Source: Clostridiales bacterium
GTDB taxonomy: Bacteria; Bacillota; Clostridia; Lachnospirales; Lachnospiraceae
NCBI GenBank assembly: GCA_029010495.1
Contig: JAQXKO010000018.1
Span: forward strand, 1-64,000
Reading direction: 5' to 3'
Length of the DNA stretch: 64,000 nucleotides
How positions within the stretch are numbered: position 1 is the stretch's first letter; the number at the start of each line of letters is the position of its first letter. Positions 46,301-56,135 of this stretch are shown here, piece after piece. The position numbers were made by a program, and so were the translations under genes. Under the pieces are notes generated by a model, which saw nothing but the letters and a program-made list of their open reading frames with translations, did no database searches and was not told the DNA's origin.

Positions 46301-47549
46301 CTTTCGATAAAAGACTATCTACAAACTGTCTTGCACCTCTGGCTGATCTTCCGCCCTTTAAGAGTGCAAAACGCTCTGCCTGAATTTCAACCTCGGCGTC
46401 CTCCATCTTTATACCGTGCTTTGTCAGAAGCGCTTTTACTATTTCCACATAACATTTTTTGTCAGGCTTGCCAAAGGCCACCTTAAGTCCGAATCTCTCA
46501 GAGAGTGAAATCGTCTCCTGCATTGTATCGTTTCGATGCACATCATCACCGTCTCTGTCAGAGAAGCTTTCCTTGACAAGATGGCGACGGTTACTTGTTG
46601 CATATATTACAACATTGCCTGAGCGTGCCGATACAGAGCCCTCAAGAATTGCTTTTAAGGTACCGAAATTATCATCGCCCTTCTGGAATGAAAGGTCATC
46701 TATAAAAATTATAAATTTAAGTGGTATTGAACTAAGCTCATCAAGAATGGCCGGAAGCTCCCAGAGCTGTTCCTTACGAACCTCCACAACTCTTAAGCCT
46801 TCACCTTTATACTCGTTGACAACTGCCTTAACCGTTGAGGATTTGCCTGTTCCCGCATCTCCGTACAGAAGAACATTTGCCGCAGGCTTACCTGCCAGAA
46901 GAGCCTTTGTATTGTCGATAACAAGTTTTCTCTCATTATTATAACCAACCAGATCTGCAAGTGTCTGTCGGTCAGGATGCTTAACAGGCACAATTTTTTC
47001 ATTCTTAATAATGAACATATAGTACTTTGCATATATTCCGTAGCCGTATTTGTTAATATTTAAAATACGCTCCGTGTATTCCTTCTTAAGAGATATGTTA
47101 CTGTTTCTCCACTTTGGCAGAAATCCGTTATAACAAGGCAACTGCAAAATAATATCTCCGCTCATCATATATTCCTCAGAGTATTCCGCAACTACAACCG
47201 AGAGTTTTTCCGGAGTAAGATTCATTATTTCCTGAAGCACATCAAGCTCGTAATTTAATGCATCATAATAATTTTCTGACGGCTTTTCGCCGGCTGCACA
47301 TTTTTTAACAAATACATTATCATCATTTATAACAAGCTCAAAAATATATTCACTGAGATTATCGGTATGTTTATAAAGATTTGAAACAAATTCAGAATAA
47401 ACAGAAATGCCATCCTCTGTCGGACATGCCCACTTAGCCAGAGACATAACTTCTCTGAGATTCATAATTACCTCATTCTCAAGAAGGCTTCTGAATATGG
47501 ACAAGCCGCTCAATTTACATGATAATTCAAATATATACCTGCTCTGCAT
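46284..47549 (-). CDS. DUF815-family AAA+ ATPase
   Basis: 421 residues. Walker A is YGDAGTGKSSTVKAV near residue 230 and Walker B is FIIFIDDLSF near residue 285; a sensor-like IYATSNRRHLV follows. DUF815 ATPases resemble the DnaC/IstB-type AAA+ group and have no settled role. The N-terminal 200 residues are unlike known domains. GAGGTATAAAT precedes the ATG. It overlaps the convergent hydrolase by 4 bases. Confidence 0.88.
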   Translation of the reverse strand: MQSRYIFELSCKLSGLSIFRSLLENEVIMNLREVMSLAKWACPTEDGISVYSEFVSNLYKHTDNLSEYIFELVINDDNVFVKKCAAGEKPSENYYDALNYELDVLQEIMNLTPEKLSVVVAEYSEEYMMSGDIILQLPCYNGFLPKWRNSNISLKKEYTERILNINKYGYGIYAKYYMFIIKNEKIVPVKHPDRQTLADLVGYNNERKLVIDNTKALLAGKPAANVLLYGDAGTGKSSTVKAVVNEYKGEGLRVVEVRKEQLWELPAILDELSSIPLKFIIFIDDLSFQKGDDNFGTLKAILEGSVSARSGNVVIYATSNRRHLVKESFSDRDGDDVHRNDTMQETISLSERFGLKVAFGKPDKKCYVEIVKALLTKHGIKMEDAEVEIQAERFALLKGGRSARGARQFVDSLLSKEECGN

Positions 47550-47569
47550 ATTTATACCTCACTACTCTT

Positions 47570-47605
47570 CAAAAAAGATACCGGTCAAATAACCGGTATC
47601 TTTTG
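47570..47605 (-). terminator. Terminator after ilvD
   Basis: AGATACCGGT/ACCGGTATCT is a perfect 10-bp stem with a 6-nt loop, followed by TTTTTTG on the minus strand. It sits between ilvD and the DUF815 ATPase. Confidence 0.85.
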
Positions 47606-47683
47606 CTTTATTATTTATCTTAATTGATTGATTTATACATCCGGCGAAGAATGTATACTGCTTATGGAATATCCCGGTAAAAA

Positions 47684-49342
47684 CTATTTGTTAATAATGG
47701 CACCCTCTGCTCCGCTTGATACCATTGCCGCATATCTCTTAAGATATCCCGAAAGTTCCTTTTTCTTTGGAACAAATGATGCCATACGCGCATCAAGCTC
47801 TTCCTTGGAAATCTTAAGTTCAAGCTTATTGGCAGGGATATCTATGGAAATAATATCGCCGTCCTTTACAACACCGATTACACCGCCGCTTGCTGCTTCC
47901 GGAGATACATGACCGATACAGGCACCTCTTGTTGCACCGGAGAAACGACCGTCTGTAATAAGTGCAACACTGCTTCCGAGACCCATGCCCATAATTGCCG
48001 ATGTAGGATTAAGCATTTCTCTCATGCCCGGACCGCCCTTAGGTCCCTCGTAACGGATAACTACTACGTCACCTGCCACAATTTTGCCTCCGTCAATAGC
48101 TGCCTGTGCTTCCTCCTCTGAATCAAATACCTTTGCAGGACCTTCATGAACAAGCATCTCAGGAACTACTGCCGAACGCTTTACAACGCCGCCGTCCATG
48201 GCGAGGTTACCCTTTAATACAGCAATACCGCCTGTCTGGGAATATGGATTTTCAACCGGTCTGATTACCTCAGGATTTCTGTTTACACAGCCGCTTATGT
48301 TCTCACCTACTGTCTTGCCCGTAACCGTAATGCAGTCTGTTTCGATAAGACCCTTCTTATTGAGCTCATTCATAACTGCATATACACCGCCTGCCTCATT
48401 GAGGTCCTCCATATATGTAGGGCCGGCAGGTGCAAGGTGACAGAGATTTGGTGTAACGGCACTGATGCTGTTTGCAATATCAAGATTAAGCTTTACACCG
48501 CATTCATTAGCAATTGCAGGGAGATGAAGCATGGAATTTGTTGAACAGCCAAGCGCCATATCAACTGTAAGAGCATTTTTAAACGCCTTTTCAGTCATGA
48601 TGTCTCTTGGTTTGATATCCTTTCTGAGGAGCTCCATAACAGCCATACCTGCATGCTTTGCAAGCTCAATTCTCTGTGAGTAAACAGCAGGGATAGTACC
48701 GTTTCCGCGAAGACCCATGCCAAGTACCTCTGTAAGGCAGTTCATTGAGTTGGCTGTATACATTCCTGAGCATGAACCGCATGTAGGACATGTCTTGCAT
48801 TCAAATTCAAGAAGCTTTTCATCATCAATTTTTCCCGCATTATACTGGCCTACTGCTTCAAACATACTTGAAAGTGATGTCTTTTTTCCGCCAACATGAC
48901 CAGCAAGCATAGGTCCGCCGCTGACAAATACCGTAGGGATATTAAGTCTTGCCGCTGCCATAAGCAAACCCGGTACATTTTTGTCACAGTTTGGAACCAT
49001 AACAAGTGCATCAAAGCCATGTGCAATTGTCATAGCCTCTGTTGAATCAGCAATAAGATCTCTTGTTACAAGAGAATACTTCATGCCTGTATGACCCATG
49101 GCAATACCGTCGCAAACCGCAATGGCCGGGAATACAACAGGAGTACCTCCTGCCATAGCCACACCAAGCTTAACCGCATCAACAATCTTATCAATATTCA
49201 TGTGTCCCGGTACGATTTCATTATATGAACTTACAATACCTACCATAGGACGCTCAATCTCCTCATTCGTAAGTCCGAGAGCATGATATAATGAACGATG
49301 AGGCGCATTAGACGCTCCAAACTTTACATCTGTTTTTTCCAT
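47684..49342 (-). CDS. ilvD: Dihydroxy-acid dehydratase
   Basis: Iron-sulfur enzyme of valine, leucine and isoleucine synthesis that dehydrates 2,3-dihydroxy-3-methyl acids to 2-oxo acids. 552 residues. Cluster Cys are in PNCDKNVPG and [20 protein letters not shown]. The catalytic Ser region [20 protein letters not shown] is near residue 475. CAGGAGG precedes the ATG. The leader has a perfect GTATTGT-CGGA-ACAATAC hairpin (49397-49414). No other ilv genes are adjacent. Confidence 0.96.
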   Translation of the reverse strand: MEKTDVKFGASNAPHRSLYHALGLTNEEIERPMVGIVSSYNEIVPGHMNIDKIVDAVKLGVAMAGGTPVVFPAIAVCDGIAMGHTGMKYSLVTRDLIADSTEAMTIAHGFDALVMVPNCDKNVPGLLMAAARLNIPTVFVSGGPMLAGHVGGKKTSLSSMFEAVGQYNAGKIDDEKLLEFECKTCPTCGSCSGMYTANSMNCLTEVLGMGLRGNGTIPAVYSQRIELAKHAGMAVMELLRKDIKPRDIMTEKAFKNALTVDMALGCSTNSMLHLPAIANECGVKLNLDIANSISAVTPNLCHLAPAGPTYMEDLNEAGGVYAVMNELNKKGLIETDCITVTGKTVGENISGCVNRNPEVIRPVENPYSQTGGIAVLKGNLAMDGGVVKRSAVVPEMLVHEGPAKVFDSEEEAQAAIDGGKIVAGDVVVIRYEGPKGGPGMREMLNPTSAIMGMGLGSSVALITDGRFSGATRGACIGHVSPEAASGGVIGVVKDGDIISIDIPANKLELKISKEELDARMASFVPKKKELSGYLKRYAAMVSSGAEGAIINK

Positions 49343-49624
49343 AATTATAACCTCCTGATATTTCTATGGCCATATCCACTTTATTCTTTTCACAGTGTAT
49401 TGTTCCGACAATACCTTTTCTGTCTATTTTCTCACGAAATACAAGTTTTTTCAACCATAAATTGCCTGTAATAAACATTTTTTCTGACCAATAACATGTA
49501 TTTTGACCTGTGAACACATTATTCACACATTTTTAATGAATTAATTCTTTAATTTAAGGGTTTTCTATGCTATGATAAATATTGTTTACAGCATAAACAG
49601 ACTATTAAACGGAGACAAAATATA

Positions 49625-50371
49625 ATGGCACTTAATATTGATAATAAAAAAACTGTTCTTAATGATGATGCCGTTCTTTATGACAAAAAGGATAACCGCA
49701 ATGAAAAGATGTCTGCCCTCAAAAGATTCTTATCTCTTCACGGTGAGGACAGGAAGCAGTTTTTCTTTGACTATATGTTTAAGCCTCTCCTTATCGGAGG
49801 AATTATACTGACCGTTGTAATCTACTTTGTCGTATCGGCAATAGTTAATCGCTCCACAACAAGATTTTACGTTTCATGCATCAACCCGTATTATCTCGAT
49901 AATGATACTGTTGATGAGAGACTTCAGGAGCTGGCAGGCACATGGAATCTGAAAAAACACGAAAAGCTTGAATATACTACCAGTCTTGCACTTAATTCCA
50001 AATCAAACACGAGTACATTTATTACATTTCTTGAGGCCGGTTCAATTGATGCAGCAATCGGCACAAAGGAACAGCTTGAGTATCTCGGTGAATATTTTAA
50101 CAATCTGGGCGAGGTCGACGACAGTATACTTGAACAGATTCCAAAAGAAGCCCTTTGCGAACTAACCTACGAAAAAACTCTTCCCGGCGGCAAAAAAGAG
50201 ACTGAAACAAGAGTTTGCGGCGTATACCTTAAATATACGGTTTTTGCAGATTGCATTGCAGACGAAAAGCTTAGGGATGACTTAATTGTCGTTTTACCGA
50301 TGACTGCTACGTATGGAGAAAGCAACAGATACAGAATGGATTTCTTTAAATTTTTATTTGGAATCGAATAA
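49625..50371 (+). CDS. Unrecognised single-pass membrane protein
   Basis: 248 residues; the family is not recognised. A charged N-terminus of about 50 residues, one membrane segment at about 54-74 (LLIGGIILTVVIYFVVSAIV), then an extracytoplasmic domain with a stretch GSIDAAIGTKEQLEYLG that resembles a substrate-binding lobe, though this is weak. GGAG lies 10 nt before the ATG. It is a lone plus-strand gene between ilvD and asd, ended by a bidirectional terminator. Confidence 0.82.
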   Translation: MALNIDNKKTVLNDDAVLYDKKDNRNEKMSALKRFLSLHGEDRKQFFFDYMFKPLLIGGIILTVVIYFVVSAIVNRSTTRFYVSCINPYYLDNDTVDERLQELAGTWNLKKHEKLEYTTSLALNSKSNTSTFITFLEAGSIDAAIGTKEQLEYLGEYFNNLGEVDDSILEQIPKEALCELTYEKTLPGGKKETETRVCGVYLKYTVFADCIADEKLRDDLIVVLPMTATYGESNRYRMDFFKFLFGIE

Positions 50372-50394
50372 TATTTTTTCAATATCATTAACAT

Positions 50395-50432
50395 TAAAAA
50401 TGCCCCCGGACAATCCGGAGGCATTTTTTATT
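50395..50432. terminator. Bidirectional terminator between a plus-strand unknown and asd
   Basis: AATGCC-C-CCGGA-CAA-TCCGG-A-GGCATT (50399-50425) with one mismatch, followed by TTTTTTATTT on the plus strand and by TTTTTAATG on the minus strand. Confidence 0.85.
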
Positions 50433-50458
50433 TATTCTGTTTTACTGATAAACTAATA

Positions 50459-51544
50459 TTATTTTGCTGCGATTTTGCCCTGAGCAGTAAGTAATTCTGC
50501 AATAAGTACTGCTCCGCCTGCTGCACCACGCTTTGTATTATGCGACAATCCGACGAATTTCCAGTCATAAACCGAATCTTCTCTAAGACGTCCGGCAAAT
50601 ACACCCATACCCTTTTCAGAATCTCTGTCAAGCTTAGCCTGTGGTCTGTTATCCTCTTCAAAGTATGTGATGAAATGCTCAGGAGCAGAAGGAAGCTTAA
50701 GCTCCTGTGGGAGTCCTGAGAATTCAGCCCACGCCTTTAAAATCTGTTCCTTTGTAGGCTTTTTCGCAAACTTTACAAATACAGCTGCCGTATGTCCGTC
50801 CGATACAGGAACTCTGAGGCACTGTGTTGTAATAACGGGGCCGTCAGCCTTTACGATAACGCCGTTTTCAATCTTACCCCAGATTCTGAGTGGCTCCTGC
50901 TCGCTCTTTTCTTCCTCACCGCCAATGTACGGAATAACGTTGTCAAGCATCTCCGGCCAGTCCTTAAATGTCTTGCCCGCACCTGAAATTGCCTGATATG
51001 TTGTAGCAACAACCTCGACAGGCTCGAATTCCTTAAGTGCATGAAGCATTGGTGTGTAGCTCTGAATTGAGCAGTTAGGCTTAACTACAATAAAGCCTCT
51101 CTTTGTACCAAGTCTTTTCTGCTGAAAAGGAATTACATCAAGGTGTTCAGGGTTTAATTCAGGCACTACCATAGGAACATCAGGTGTCCAGCGGTGTGCA
51201 GAGTTATTTGAAACTACAGGAGTCTCTGTCTTGGCATATGCCTCCTCAATAGCTCTTATCTCATCCTTTGTCATGTCTACCGCGCTAAATACAAAATCTA
51301 CTTCAGCCGAAACCTTTTCAACTTCATTAACATTCATAACAACAAGCTTTTTAACTGCTTCAGGCATCGGTGTAGTCATCTTCCATCTGTCACCTACTGC
51401 CTCCTCATATGTCTTTCCTGCACTTCTTGGTGATGCCGCTACCGCAACAACCTCAAACCAGGGATGGTTTTCAAGTAAAGAAATAAATCTCTGACCTACC
51501 ATACCTGTTGCTCCAAGAATACCAACTCGTAATTTCTTATCCAT
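50459..51544 (-). CDS. asd: Aspartate-semialdehyde dehydrogenase
   Basis: Reduces beta-aspartyl phosphate to aspartate semialdehyde, the branch point to lysine, diaminopimelate, threonine and methionine. 361 residues. The NADP motif GATGMVGQ is at residues 11-18 and catalytic Cys158 lies in KPNCSIQ. The length and sequence are of the archaeal/fungal-type branch (TIGR00978-like) rather than the common bacterial one. AGGAGG precedes the ATG. Confidence 0.95.
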   Translation of the reverse strand: MDKKLRVGILGATGMVGQRFISLLENHPWFEVVAVAASPRSAGKTYEEAVGDRWKMTTPMPEAVKKLVVMNVNEVEKVSAEVDFVFSAVDMTKDEIRAIEEAYAKTETPVVSNNSAHRWTPDVPMVVPELNPEHLDVIPFQQKRLGTKRGFIVVKPNCSIQSYTPMLHALKEFEPVEVVATTYQAISGAGKTFKDWPEMLDNVIPYIGGEEEKSEQEPLRIWGKIENGVIVKADGPVITTQCLRVPVSDGHTAAVFVKFAKKPTKEQILKAWAEFSGLPQELKLPSAPEHFITYFEEDNRPQAKLDRDSEKGMGVFAGRLREDSVYDWKFVGLSHNTKRGAAGGAVLIAELLTAQGKIAAK

Positions 51545-51592
51545 AACAGGTCCTCCTTCTGTTAAATAAACATTAACTGATAATTTCTAACT

Positions 51593-51621
51593 AGATTATC
51601 ATAATTCTTTAATAATGTAAA
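51593..51621 (-). promoter_or_regulatory. Weak promoter candidate of asd
   Basis: Minus strand: TTTACA (51616-51621), 17-nt spacer ending TGA, TAATCT (51593-51598). Confidence 0.4.
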
Positions 51622-51643
51622 GTAATAAATTTTATCTTTATGC

Positions 51644-52636
51644 TTAATTCGTATCATTATACATAAAATATTCGGACAAAAGCTTTTCCAGCTCCCCGTA
51701 TGTTTCAATAAGATTAACACTGCCCCTTAGCCTGGCAGAATGAGGATACCCCTGAAAATACCATGCAACATGCTTTCTCATCTCCCTCATGGCCATCAGT
51801 TCACCCTTATCCTCAACCATACATTTTGCATGATAAAGGCATATTCTTGCAACATCCGACGCATCAGGTCTTTCAAGCTTCTCACCGGTTTCAAGATAAT
51901 GCTTAAAGCGCTTAAATATAAACGGGTTGCCCCTTGCCGCCCTGGCTATCATAACACCGTCGCACCCTGTTTCCGAAATCATTCTGACCATGTCCTCTTC
52001 ACATTTTATGTCTCCGCTTCCGATTACCGGAATACTGACAGCATCTTTAACACGTTTTATGCAGCACCAGTCACTTACTCCCTGGTAATACTCCGTGCGA
52101 AGTCTGCCATGAACTGCCACAAGCTTTGCGCCGGCAGCCTCACAGGCCTTTGCAATCTCGGGAGCGCTTTCCGTTTCAAAACCCTTTCTTATCTTAACGC
52201 TGACAGGCTTATCTGTCCGCGCCACAATACCGGATACTATATCAAAAGCCATATCAGGGTCATTCATGATATAGGAGCCCTCTTTGTTTCCGACGACCTT
52301 CGGTACCGGACACCCCATGTTGATGTCAATTATATCAAACGGTCGCTCCGAAAGCTTTCCTGCCATTTCCCCCATCAGCTTACCATCGTTTCCGAAAAGC
52401 TGAAGTGCAATTGGGTTTTCAAGGCTGTTTGTTTTTAAAAGCTCCTCTGTATTTTTATTGTTATAATATATCCCTTTTGCGCTGACCATCTCCGTATAAA
52501 GGAGATCGCATCCCATCTCCTTGCAGAGTGTTCTGAACGAAACATCCGTCACTCCTGCCATCGGTCCTAACGATAATATTCCCGGTATCAGAACATTTCC
52601 CACGTAAAAGGGCTTATTAAGATTATTAAAGCTCAT
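51644..52636 (-). CDS. tRNA-dihydrouridine synthase
   Basis: Flavin enzyme that reduces uridine in tRNA. 330 residues from the ATG at 52634-52636 (MSFNNLNKPFYVGNVLIPGI) after AGGAAACAAT. LSLGPMAGVTDVSFRTLCKE, IDINMGCPVPKVVGNKEGSY with the active-site Cys, and GCDGVMIARAARGNPFIF are the family motifs (DusB type). The open frame continues 67 codons upstream but reads through a repeat, so the longer protein is rejected. Confidence 0.92.
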   Translation of the reverse strand: MSFNNLNKPFYVGNVLIPGILSLGPMAGVTDVSFRTLCKEMGCDLLYTEMVSAKGIYYNNKNTEELLKTNSLENPIALQLFGNDGKLMGEMAGKLSERPFDIIDINMGCPVPKVVGNKEGSYIMNDPDMAFDIVSGIVARTDKPVSVKIRKGFETESAPEIAKACEAAGAKLVAVHGRLRTEYYQGVSDWCCIKRVKDAVSIPVIGSGDIKCEEDMVRMISETGCDGVMIARAARGNPFIFKRFKHYLETGEKLERPDASDVARICLYHAKCMVEDKGELMAMREMRKHVAWYFQGYPHSARLRGSVNLIETYGELEKLLSEYFMYNDTN

Positions 52637-52661
52637 ATTGTTTCCTGTTACATAATAAACC

Positions 52662-52753
52662 GCAATTAAATAAGTCAAACTCTCGAATTGCTTTACAAGT
52701 CGAGCTTGCGAATACCTTGCAATTAAATAAGTCAAACTTGCGAATTGCTTCAC
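52662..52753. repeat. Two-copy direct repeat with internal inverted repeat
   Basis: GCAATTAAATAAGTCAAAC occurs at 52662-52680 and again at 52719-52737 (57-bp offset). Each copy is followed by a further matched CGAATTGCTT, so each unit is bounded by GCAATT and AATTGC and can fold. The stretch between is a degenerate third piece (GTCGAGCTTGCGAATACC). Nearby are CTGTC/GACAG and ACCAC/GTGGT hairpins, and the region is more GC-rich than other gaps. Confidence 0.7.
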
Positions 52754-52866
52754 GTTTTGCCTGTCATAAGCCGACAGCCTGTAAGTCCACGGCACAGTTC
52801 CTGATGCTTTCACCATGACGGCCGGCACTCTCACCACAGGATGGTGGTTTATCTTGTCAACCTATA

Positions 52867-53640
52867 TTATCTTCTCTGTTTTTTATAAGTAAGATATATA
52901 CCCTTAAGAGTCAGGTCTGCATCATATTTATCGACAAGCTTTGTTTCATCACATATAATGCGTCCAAGACCGCCTGTTGCCACAACAAACATTTTATCAA
53001 TCCCGGCTTCTTCTTTTACCTTCCTGATGATATATTCAACCTGACCTATATAACCATATACAAGTCCGGCCTGCATACTTGTAATTGTATTTTTGGCAAG
53101 TATCGAATCAGGCTTCTTAATTTCTATTTCAGGAAGCTTTGCTGCTTCATTCCAAAGTGCATTGGCGCTTATCTTAATACCGGGGCTTGTAATTCCCGCA
53201 AGAAATGTTCCGTCCTCAAGAATAAGATCATAAGTGGTTGCAGTTCCAAAATCAATCACAAGCACGGGACCTCCGTACAGCTCACGGCCCGCTACGGCAT
53301 CCACAATTCTGTCAGCACCCATTTCAGCAGGATTTGCCACAGGAAGCTTAAGTCCTGTTTTTGTTCCCACACCCACAACATAAGGTTTTTTGCCCAGATA
53401 TTTAATCATACCGGAAGTCAGGGAATGCATAACACCCGGTACAACCGAAGCAATCATTATATCCTCAATCATCTCTCTGCCGGCTCCCTTTGCCTGAAGC
53501 AGATTCAAAACCATAATTCCATACTCATCAGAGGTTCTGGGAATTTTTGTTGTCATACGAAAACTTGTTACAATCTCTCCCTTTTCATCAAAAAGACCAA
53601 ATGTGAGATTAGTGTTTCCAACATCTATAGCTAATAACAT
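52867..53640 (-). CDS. coaX: Type III pantothenate kinase
   Basis: First committed step of coenzyme A synthesis: phosphorylates pantothenate. 257 residues. The ASKHA-fold phosphate motif [15 protein letters not shown] is at the N-terminus, [11 protein letters not shown] and [13 protein letters not shown] follow. Type III enzymes need a monovalent cation and are not inhibited by CoA. It lies 9 bases after the small unknown gene. Confidence 0.96.
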   Translation of the reverse strand: MLLAIDVGNTNLTFGLFDEKGEIVTSFRMTTKIPRTSDEYGIMVLNLLQAKGAGREMIEDIMIASVVPGVMHSLTSGMIKYLGKKPYVVGVGTKTGLKLPVANPAEMGADRIVDAVAGRELYGGPVLVIDFGTATTYDLILEDGTFLAGITSPGIKISANALWNEAAKLPEIEIKKPDSILAKNTITSMQAGLVYGYIGQVEYIIRKVKEEAGIDKMFVVATGGLGRIICDETKLVDKYDADLTLKGIYLTYKKQRR

Positions 53641-53649
53641 TTACACTCC

Positions 53650-53982
53650 TTACCGGATTTCCTCACCAAGATAAAAGACCTTAAAAAATAATTCCAGAGC
53701 TTCAAGCAGATCCTTTTTATCCTCGCGAAGCTGCTTGATTTTTAGTACGCTTCCAATCTCGTCAAAAAGCAGATCACCCTCATCACAGCGTACTTCAAAT
53801 TCAAGGTTCCCATCCTCGTCAAAATAAAGTGTCAGTATACCTCCGATTTCTTCGGTATAAAGAACACACATAATCTGAAGCTCGTCCTTAACCTGTTTTG
53901 GTAAAGAGGAAAAATCCTCATTGAGATAATATTTCTTTTCATAAGCGCTGCTTGCGCACAAAATCACATTATCCTGATACAT
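53650..53982 (-). CDS. Small acidic protein of unknown function
   Basis: 110 residues from the ATG after GGAGATAATT: MYQDNVILCASSAYEKKYYL. It has no membrane segment and looks like a compact alpha/beta fold (ILTLYFDEDGNLEFEVRCDE). It may belong to a DUF found in Lachnospiraceae (DUF6145 is my tentative recollection), but this is not certain. It precedes coaX by 9 bases and is likely co-transcribed with it. Confidence 0.8.
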   Translation of the reverse strand: MYQDNVILCASSAYEKKYYLNEDFSSLPKQVKDELQIMCVLYTEEIGGILTLYFDEDGNLEFEVRCDEGDLLFDEIGSVLKIKQLREDKKDLLEALELFFKVFYLGEEIR

Positions 53983-54009
53983 AATTATCTCCGTTTCCAA
54001 ACTGCAACA

Positions 54010-54039
54010 AACGAGTCTGCGTATTTACGCAAACCCGTT
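54010..54039 (-). terminator. Hairpin after argF
   Basis: AACG-G-GTTTGCGT-AAAT-ACGCAGAC-T-CGTT on the minus strand forms a 12-bp stem with one mismatch and a G-T pair, followed by TGTTGCAGTTT. Terminator-like but with a poor T-run. Confidence 0.5.
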
Positions 54040-54071
54040 ATGTTATAATGAATTCGTATTATATTTACCGA

Positions 54072-55079
54072 CTATACGCTTTTACCCGTAAGTGTTGCAT
54101 ACATAACTGCCTTAATTGTATGCATTCTGTTTTCAGCCTCTTCAAATACTCTTGAATAACGTGATTCAAAAACCTCATCAGAAACTTCCATCTCTTCAAT
54201 GCCAAACTTCTCATAAATTGCCCTGCCAATGCCTGTATTTAAGTTGTGGAAGCTTGGAAGACAGTGCATGAAAATTACGTCAACGGAAGCTGCTTTGATG
54301 GTATCCATGGTAACTCTGTACGGATAAAGATCCCTGATTCTCTCAGCCCATATTTCAGCAGGCTCACCCATCGATACCCAGATATCTGTATAAATAACAT
54401 CAGCGCCCTTTGCTCCCTCAGCCACGTCCTCGGTAAATCTGAGCTTGGCACCTGATGCCTTGGCATATCCCTGACATTCTTCAATCAGTTTCTCATTTGG
54501 CCAGTATTTCTTTGGTGCGCAAACACAGAAATTAAGTCCCATTTTAGAGCACATAATCATAAGTGAATTACCTGTATTATATCTGGCATCACCGAAATAA
54601 GTAAGATTTACACCCTTAATATAATGGAAATTATCTCGAATTGTAAGTAAATCGGCAAGCATCTGTGTAGGATGATACTCATTGGTAAGACCGTTCCATA
54701 CAGGTACTCCTGCGTATTTTGCAAGATCCTCCACAATCTTCTGACCATATCCGCGATATTCAATACCATCGAACATTCTTCCGAGAACTCTTGCAGTGTC
54801 CTTGAGGCTCTCTTTCTTTCCCATCTGTGATGCGGAAGGATCAAGATATACGGTATGCATACCAAGGTCAGCTGCAGCAATTTCAAAAGAGCAGCGTGTC
54901 CTTGTACTTGTCTTTTCAAAGATAAGTGCTATGTTCTTGCCCTCACACCCCTTTACAGGCATTCCGGTCTTTTTCTTCTTTCTGAGTGTTTCCGCAAGAT
55001 TAACAAGTTCTATAATTTCAGCGGGCGAGTAATCCTTTAAGGTTAAAAAACTTCTTCCGAGATAATTTGATTTTTCCAT
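54072..55079 (-). CDS. argF: Ornithine carbamoyltransferase
   Basis: Makes citrulline from ornithine and carbamoyl phosphate for arginine synthesis. 335 residues from the ATG at 55077-55079 after GGAGGAATTAGT. The carbamoyl-phosphate motif STRTR is at 58-62 and the ornithine motif HCLPSFHN is near residue 272. The branch may also be catabolic (arcB); no arc or arg genes are adjacent. A terminator-like hairpin in the leader ends right before its ribosome-binding site. Confidence 0.93.
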   Translation of the reverse strand: MEKSNYLGRSFLTLKDYSPAEIIELVNLAETLRKKKKTGMPVKGCEGKNIALIFEKTSTRTRCSFEIAAADLGMHTVYLDPSASQMGKKESLKDTARVLGRMFDGIEYRGYGQKIVEDLAKYAGVPVWNGLTNEYHPTQMLADLLTIRDNFHYIKGVNLTYFGDARYNTGNSLMIMCSKMGLNFCVCAPKKYWPNEKLIEECQGYAKASGAKLRFTEDVAEGAKGADVIYTDIWVSMGEPAEIWAERIRDLYPYRVTMDTIKAASVDVIFMHCLPSFHNLNTGIGRAIYEKFGIEEMEVSDEVFESRYSRVFEEAENRMHTIKAVMYATLTGKSV

Positions 55080-55091
55080 ACTAATTCCTCC

Positions 55092-55130
55092 AAAAAATAA
55101 AAGCCAATTGCCGACACGTAGTGCCGGCAA
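55092..55130 (-). terminator. Terminator or attenuator directly before argF
   Basis: TTGCCGGCAC-TAC-GTGTCGGCAA (55108-55130) is a 10-bp stem with one G-T pair and a 3-nt loop. On the minus strand it is followed by TTGGCTTTTATTTTTT, which runs into the argF GGAGG. It ends the SPFH-side transcript or attenuates argF. Confidence 0.8.
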
Positions 55131-55199
55131 CACTTGTACTGTAAATTTGTAAATCTCATAACACAATATATCTGCCGAAAAACAGACAGAAAGTATTAT

Positions 55200-56123
55200 T
55201 TACTTCTTAATTGCCTCCGTAACACCTGTTGCAAGACCGGCAAGTCCCTGGATTTCCGAAGGGATAATAATCTTTGTAGCCTGACCGTTTGCAGCCTTTG
55301 TAAATGCCTCAAGGCTCTTAAGCTTGATAACCTGTTCATTCGGATTGGCTTCATTTAAGAATTTAAGACCCTCTGCATTAGCCTTCTGTACCGCTAAAAT
55401 AGCCTCAGCCTGACCTTCAGCTTCACGGATTGTAGCTTCCTTTTTAGCCTCTGCCCGAAGAATGGCTGACTGCTTTTCAGCCTCTGCTTCAAGAATTGCA
55501 GATTCCTTTTTACCTTCTGCAACAAGGATTGTTGACTTCTTCTCACCCTCTGCAATAAGAATGGCTTCTCGTCTTTCACGCTCAGCCTTCATCTGCTTCT
55601 CCATCGCATCCTGAATAGCTGCCGGAGGCATAATGTTTTTAAGCTCAACTCGGTTAACCTTAATTCCCCAAGGATCTGTTGCAGCATCAAGCTGGCTTCT
55701 CATCTTGGTATTAATTGTCTCTCTTGATGTAAGTGTTTCATCGAGTTCAAGATCACCGATAATATTTCTGAGAGTAGTAGCCGTAAGGTTTTCAATTGCC
55801 ATAATAGGACTTTCTACACCATAAGCATAAAGCTTAGGATCAGTAATCTGAAAGAATACGACTGTATCGATTCTCATTGTTACATTATCCTTTGTGATAA
55901 CAGGCTGAGGTGGGAAATCCACTACCTGCTCCTTAAGAATAACCTTTCTTGCAACCTTATCGATAATAGGAAATTTTAAATGAATGCCTACATGCCATGT
56001 GTCAAGATATCCTCCGACACGCTCAATAACATAAGCCTGTGCCTGTGGTACAACCTTAACACAGCTTCCAAATACTACAATTGCCAATACAAGAATAATA
56101 ATAATCCAAATAACCGGTTCCAT
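55200..56123 (-). CDS. SPFH-domain protein, stomatin/QmcA-like
   Basis: 307-residue membrane scaffold protein. One N-terminal membrane helix (about 5-22), the PHB/SPFH domain (about 25-190, VVPQAQAYVIERVGGYLDTW), then a long Glu/Lys/Ala-rich coiled coil. The stretch IAEGEKKSTILVAEGKKESA is typical of stomatin-type proteins paired with NfeD. The nfeD gene lies 12 bases upstream, so both are one operon. Role in lipid-domain organisation or proteolysis is known only for relatives. Confidence 0.93.
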   Translation of the reverse strand: MEPVIWIIIILVLAIVVFGSCVKVVPQAQAYVIERVGGYLDTWHVGIHLKFPIIDKVARKVILKEQVVDFPPQPVITKDNVTMRIDTVVFFQITDPKLYAYGVESPIMAIENLTATTLRNIIGDLELDETLTSRETINTKMRSQLDAATDPWGIKVNRVELKNIMPPAAIQDAMEKQMKAERERREAILIAEGEKKSTILVAEGKKESAILEAEAEKQSAILRAEAKKEATIREAEGQAEAILAVQKANAEGLKFLNEANPNEQVIKLKSLEAFTKAANGQATKIIIPSEIQGLAGLATGVTEAIKK

Positions 56124-56135
56124 TTCTACCCCTCC

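Noticed and set aside
52662-52753. CRISPR array
   Set aside because: Only two units with one short, unlike spacer and no cas genes; the units are palindromic and bounded by GCAATT/AATTGC.
52637-52837. N-terminal extension of the dihydrouridine synthase
   Set aside because: The 67 extra codons read through the direct repeat, and the enzyme's normal start is at 52636.
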